64,000 bases of DNA from Gymnopus androsaceus JB14 (lineage: Eukaryota; Basidiomycota; Agaricomycetes; Agaricales; Omphalotaceae), in assembly GCA_009733575.1 (NCBI GenBank), contig ML769384.1, forward strand, positions 189,257-253,256, given 5' to 3'. The translations under genes and the position numbers were made by a program. The notes beneath the pieces were generated by a model that was given only the letters and a program-made list of their open reading frames with translations, had not been told where the DNA came from and made no database searches. This document shows positions 60,646 through 64,000 of the stretch, piece after piece; position 1 is the first letter of the stretch; each line of letters opens with the position of its first letter.

Positions 60646-60839
60646 CTCTTTTAAAGAAGCGAAACGCCTCACCAAAGTAGCGCTCCCACTGGTCTAGTTG
60701 CAAGAGATTCGTTCTAACTGGACCCATGTTGAAATTACATACTAGCCAAAAGGCAAATCCAATATTTTGGATCAACTCACAATTTGTTATGTAGATTGAG
60801 ACCGGCGTTGCCACCTCTCTCATCCATAAAATCCCGGTT
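60646..60839. other. Short flank, nothing recognised
   Basis: Follows the repeated segment and precedes the F-box-like remnant. No coding or regulatory signal was recognised. Confidence 0.35.
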
Positions 60840-62192
60840 GAATTATTGTCCCTCATTTTTGGATTCGCCTGCACCAGCAATCTCCTTCAGGGATATCCTT
60901 GGAAATTAATCATTATCCTCGCCAATATTCACCTACCTTCCTGCCCTTGCTATCGCCGCTGTATGCAACGAGTGGCGTTCATTGGGTCTTGTATTGCCCG
61001 GCTTGTGGTCACGGTTAGAAACCGAGATCGTGGGGCTAACCGCGCCGGATGGATTCATGTCCACTCTTCAGCTCTACTTGGACCGTTCTGGGGATACTCC
61101 ACTATTTCTTAACGTGTTCATCGCCATTCCAGATGTCGATACTCCTGTAACCTCCTGCACTGGAACTCCTAGCCTCATGAAACACCGTTATTGCTCAAAA
61201 CCCCTCTGATAGTCCCAAATTATTTGTCTCTTGAACAGGACAACTTCTAGATAGAGCAGGGCCAGGACTACAGCAATTTTCAATGTTTCGAGGCCGCTCC
61301 ACAGCTCCGTACGCTAACCACTTGGAGGTTAGATCTTCTGTCCAAATCACTTCGACCACAGATCACCGTCCAGGCTGAACGTTGATTATGTCTCTGGTGA
61401 AATCATGGGTGGCATCCAAGACTACCCTAATCTAACAGCTTTGAAACTTTCTGTTTACAAGACAGATATTGATCTTGCCATGAATACTATAACATTGGCT
61501 TTCCTGAAGACATTAACACTAAATGCTCGCTCCAATTTACATCCTAAAGCTGATTTATTGCTAGAGGAGCTGTTCACTGCTTTTGTACTCCCCTGCTTAG
61601 CTGACCTCAGAGTCAGCGTTAAACAACGAAAAATTCCCTCGGTTTCGATGAACAGCATAACACCTCTTTGGTCCGCGAAGGACTTGAGTGCTTTCATATC
61701 CCGGTCATCTTGCATCTTGATTTCACTCTCTGTCACTGGTATCAAAATTTCGCATTTGGAACTTATCGCTGCTCTTCGCATTTTGTCTGCCCTCGTCGAT
61801 CTTAAAATCGATGATTCCCATCTACCATCGGAAAGCAGCTGGATAACTACCCAGTCTCCGAGTCCATCACTACGAACTCTGAGTCCGAGTCCGAATCTAA
61901 ATCATCTCCTCTCCTCATTCCGAAACTTCGCTATCTTTCAATGAAATTCAACGGGACATCATTCAATGATGCTGAGTTTGTCAGTATGGTTGCTTCTCGC
62001 TGGTTACCCGACTCATCATATGCAGCCTCGGTTGGGGTTCATTGCTTGAGATCAGTCGTACTGCAATTTCGTCGGCGTGTTGTTGACGAGGAGGCTTATA
62101 GATCCCTGTACGATTTGGACAGGCAGGGCCTGCGAGTGGTCATTGCGGGGATGGATCCAGAGCTAGAAAGTACGGTCAAAGTATATCAATGA
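60840..62192 (+). pseudogene. Decayed F-box/LRR-type gene
   Basis: Pieces typical of Agaricomycete F-box proteins appear in order but in changing frames. IAAVCNEWRSLGLVLPGLWSRLETE followed by LQLYLDRSGDTPLFLNVFI lies near 60945-61125. FEAAPQLRTLTTWRLDLLSKSLRPQI lies near 61288-61365. A long frame from 61405 reads YPNLTALKLSVYKTD and LVDLKIDDSHLPSESS. The final segment IPKLRYLSMKFNGTSFNDAEFVSMVASRW is one frame away from it, with the change near a GAGTCC repeat at 61880-61900. Stops near 61207 and 61380 are not clearly spanned by introns. F-box proteins recruit targets to SCF ubiquitin ligases. An intact F-box start (LPPE...-type) was not found. Confidence 0.5.
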
Positions 62193-63127
62193 ACGCGGAG
62201 ACTTGTTCTCGGTCAGTTGCTTACTTCCAATACGTGTCGTTAATTCACTGTTTTTTGTTGCTCTTTATCGTCCAAATGACAGTGATGACGGAGACAACAA
62301 ACACGAAGATGACGCCCGCTCGGATGAACCTCAGTGGTGTAGTAGAACGTAGATTTGATGTTCGACGTTACTGTATATTTATAAGCCGCATCTCACCAGC
62401 AGTCAGCGTAATTGTTGATATTTCGTTCAGCAGCGAGACGCATTCCCAAGTATCGTGGCCGGAGGAGCAACCCATGTATGGACAACGGTGAGGTATGCTG
62501 CATGCAACAGGCTGTAAAAAGACGAACGGCGAAGAGAAACGACCAAAATGAGCCTTCCTCATTCTTTTAAGGGGTGTACAAGGGTTAGAATCCGGCTCTA
62601 GCAAAGGAAGGTTTCATACATTACTCCAGATTAACTTACTAGCGATGACCTGACAAGTTGTGGTATCGAATCTGTGCGCCGCGAGGAAAAGAAGCACACG
62701 ATAGGTAGGATCACTGATCTTGGCCATTTCAATCCATTCAAACTTGCCAAAGCGTCGCGAAGCCGATCAAAATTAGCGCGGCGTGCGCGGTCCGATGAAG
62801 CCTTTCATCGAGCGTCGAGCATCTACGATTCCTTTGGTATTTGGCACTCAGTGGGGCACTCAAAAGGTCATTATGTGGTAATTTATTTATTGAACCCAAG
62901 GAACAAGAATATTATATCTATCCGGCATCATGCGTCGCCAAGAAAACGTGGGTGCTATAGTGCTACAGTGTGTCGTGAAATTTAATAGTACAACTCGTTA
63001 CTGGTATGAGATATGCAGGGTGGGTTTCACTACTCCGGGCACATATGAGCGGACTATCAACAGCAATAATATTGAAGAACGCACTTTTAATGTCGTTGGT
63101 CATTACTTCTTTTGGCATTCGACTGTT
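62193..63127. other. Gene-poor stretch
   Basis: About 930 bp. A minus-strand segment near 62340-62270 would encode a hydrophobic run (RAGVIFVFVVSVITVIW) but has no usable start or splice pattern. The other frames are short. No RNA gene or transposon end was recognised. Confidence 0.35.
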
Positions 63128-63680
63128 TCATTCGACTGTTTTCCATAGTCTTTGACCTGTACGCCTTCAAGGAACTCCATGAGGCTTCCGAAGAAACGAG
63201 AGACATTTACTCACCCTCCACTCTTCTGCCAATAGGTGTATCTTCGTCTGTTTCGGAATCACTGCTGTTTGTTCGTCGAGCGAATCTCGTCGACGACTTT
63301 CTTCGTGTGGAGAGTTTTGTTCTGGTTGGGCGACTGACCCCTGTAACTTCGGAGGGAACCGAGTTCCATTGGCGCAGAGTATGTGCTGCCATCTGGCGGG
63401 AGTAGTTTCGTTTCTTGTCTTCGAGTGAGAGGACAGTAGTAGCAGCCATGGCCATCTTCATATTTCGAAGAGAGCCTGAAGGCGATAGTAAAGGTAAAGA
63501 AATATTGGCTTGATTGCTTCTGTTCAAGGAGAGAATAAATACTTTTCGTTTAGGTAGCACTCCAAAATGAATAGTGCATTCGCTAGAAATGACGTCGGGA
63601 GTCGTCCTTTGTATATTCAGTGGAGTGGAGTGCTTCGCCTCTGTAGATTTTCCACGTGCTCGTGCTCCGAGGTCAAGCAT
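63128..63680 (-). CDS. Hypothetical basic protein, possibly partial at its 5' end
   Basis: An open frame from ATG 63680 ends in a GTGAGT donor after RRVEG near 63209. Removing a ~57-nt intron joins QRLWKTVE and a stop at 63128, for about 165 residues. The region is basic and Ser/Thr-rich; its central part (SGSLRNMKMAMAATTVLSLEDKKRNYSRQMAAHTLRQWN) looks helical. The C-terminal part has a Ser/Asp/Glu patch (SSDSETDEDTP). No family is recognised. The frame could extend into upstream exons beyond 63680. Confidence 0.42.
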
Positions 63681-64000
63681 CGCTCCGCTTCGACATTTCC
63701 GTTTTCAACGTACTTGGAGGAGGTTTTTTAGGTTGAATCAGATATTATTTGCAGACCCCGCAAATTTTCCAGTGTCGCGTTCATTCTAAGTCTCTGTCTC
63801 TACTCCTTGTGCTCAATCATGCTATGCTATCAAAAAATGCAGTCATCCTTTCGTCAAGTTTTCCAGTGACACCCATTACATAGAATGTCGATCTTTTTCC
63901 TGTGGTAGTATTTTTTCATCAAGTTGCACTTCCATGAGTTACCGTGAAATTCAGAAATTCAATGTCGCTTGGATGTGTTGGAGTACGTGGAGTCGAGCGA
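63681..64000. other. Window end, nothing supported
   Basis: May contain the 5' flank or further exons of the minus-strand hypothetical gene. No start or splice sites could be assigned. Confidence 0.35.

Noticed and set aside
1..64000. CRISPR arrays, bacterial-type operons, riboswitches, tRNA or rRNA genes
   Set aside because: No regular repeat-spacer pattern, no ribosomal RNA sequence and no tRNA cloverleaf could be recognised by eye; the genome is plainly eukaryotic. A covariance-model search would be needed to exclude small RNA genes.

Overview
The window is nuclear DNA from a filamentous basidiomycete, most likely an Agaricomycete. Nearly every gene is broken by many short (about 46-75 nt) GT-AG introns, gene density is high on both strands, and the gene content is fungal: Blm10/PA200, a Mdj1-type DnaJ, a SulP sulfate permease, a GH18 endochitinase with chitin-binding modules, a fungal choline kinase, a DHA2-type MFS exporter and an F-box/LRR remnant. 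I assembled the gene models by hand from donor and acceptor sites plus family motifs. For the Aim18-like, choline kinase, RING and small hypothetical genes the summed exon lengths are multiples of three.

Layout. 1-3.4 kb: gene-poor, a possible solo LTR and one weak spliced candidate. 3.4-4.5 kb (-): mitochondrial chalcone-isomerase-fold protein. 4.7-12.3 kb (+): proteasome activator Blm10, copy 1. 12.3-14.8 kb: gene-free. 14.8-17.2 kb (+): tandem CCCH RNA-binding protein. 17.9-26.2 kb (-): choline kinase, MFS transporter, Mdj1-like DnaJ, SET protein. 26.3-31.2 kb (+): CK2 alpha and a chitinase. 32.0-33.7 kb (-): WRN-type 3'-5' exonuclease. 34.8-35.4 kb (+): small hypothetical. 36.4-39.2 kb (-): sulfate permease. 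39.8-45.4 kb (+): Crinkler-like nuclease-kinase, RING protein, hypothetical membrane protein. 45.6-46.7 kb (-): Trax. 46.8-47.7 kb (+): HIT protein. 47.9-56.2 kb (-): Blm10, copy 2. 56.6-59.1 kb (-): Ser/Thr-rich single-pass protein and a conserved hypothetical. 59.1-62.2 kb (+): decayed aminoglycoside-phosphotransferase-like and F-box/LRR genes. 63.1-63.7 kb (-): hypothetical.

Main points. (1) Two apparently intact, divergent Blm10/PA200 genes lie about 35 kb apart in opposite orientation. In both, a last intron must be removed to join an 8-nt final exon that supplies most of the C-terminal Tyr-Tyr-Ala (HbYX) proteasome-docking motif. (2) Two consecutive introns of the Trax gene are about 83% identical and flank a 14-nt exon, which looks like intron gain by local duplication. 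(3) Exons of 8, 9, 13, 14, 15 and 21 nt occur in five different genes, so automatic gene models here are probably wrong in several places. (4) One gene has the architecture of Crinkler-type proteins: a ubiquitin-like head, a restriction-endonuclease-like core with an E-x-K motif, and a kinase-like domain with HGDLR and DWDW. (5) Reading-frame breaks in the HIT gene, the phosphotransferase gene and possibly the CCCH gene mark sequence errors, very small introns or decay.

Several genes are arranged head to head with short shared promoters (Aim18-like/BLM10-1, SET/CK2 alpha, Trax/HIT). Otherwise the window is an ordinary mix of housekeeping genes rather than one pathway cluster.
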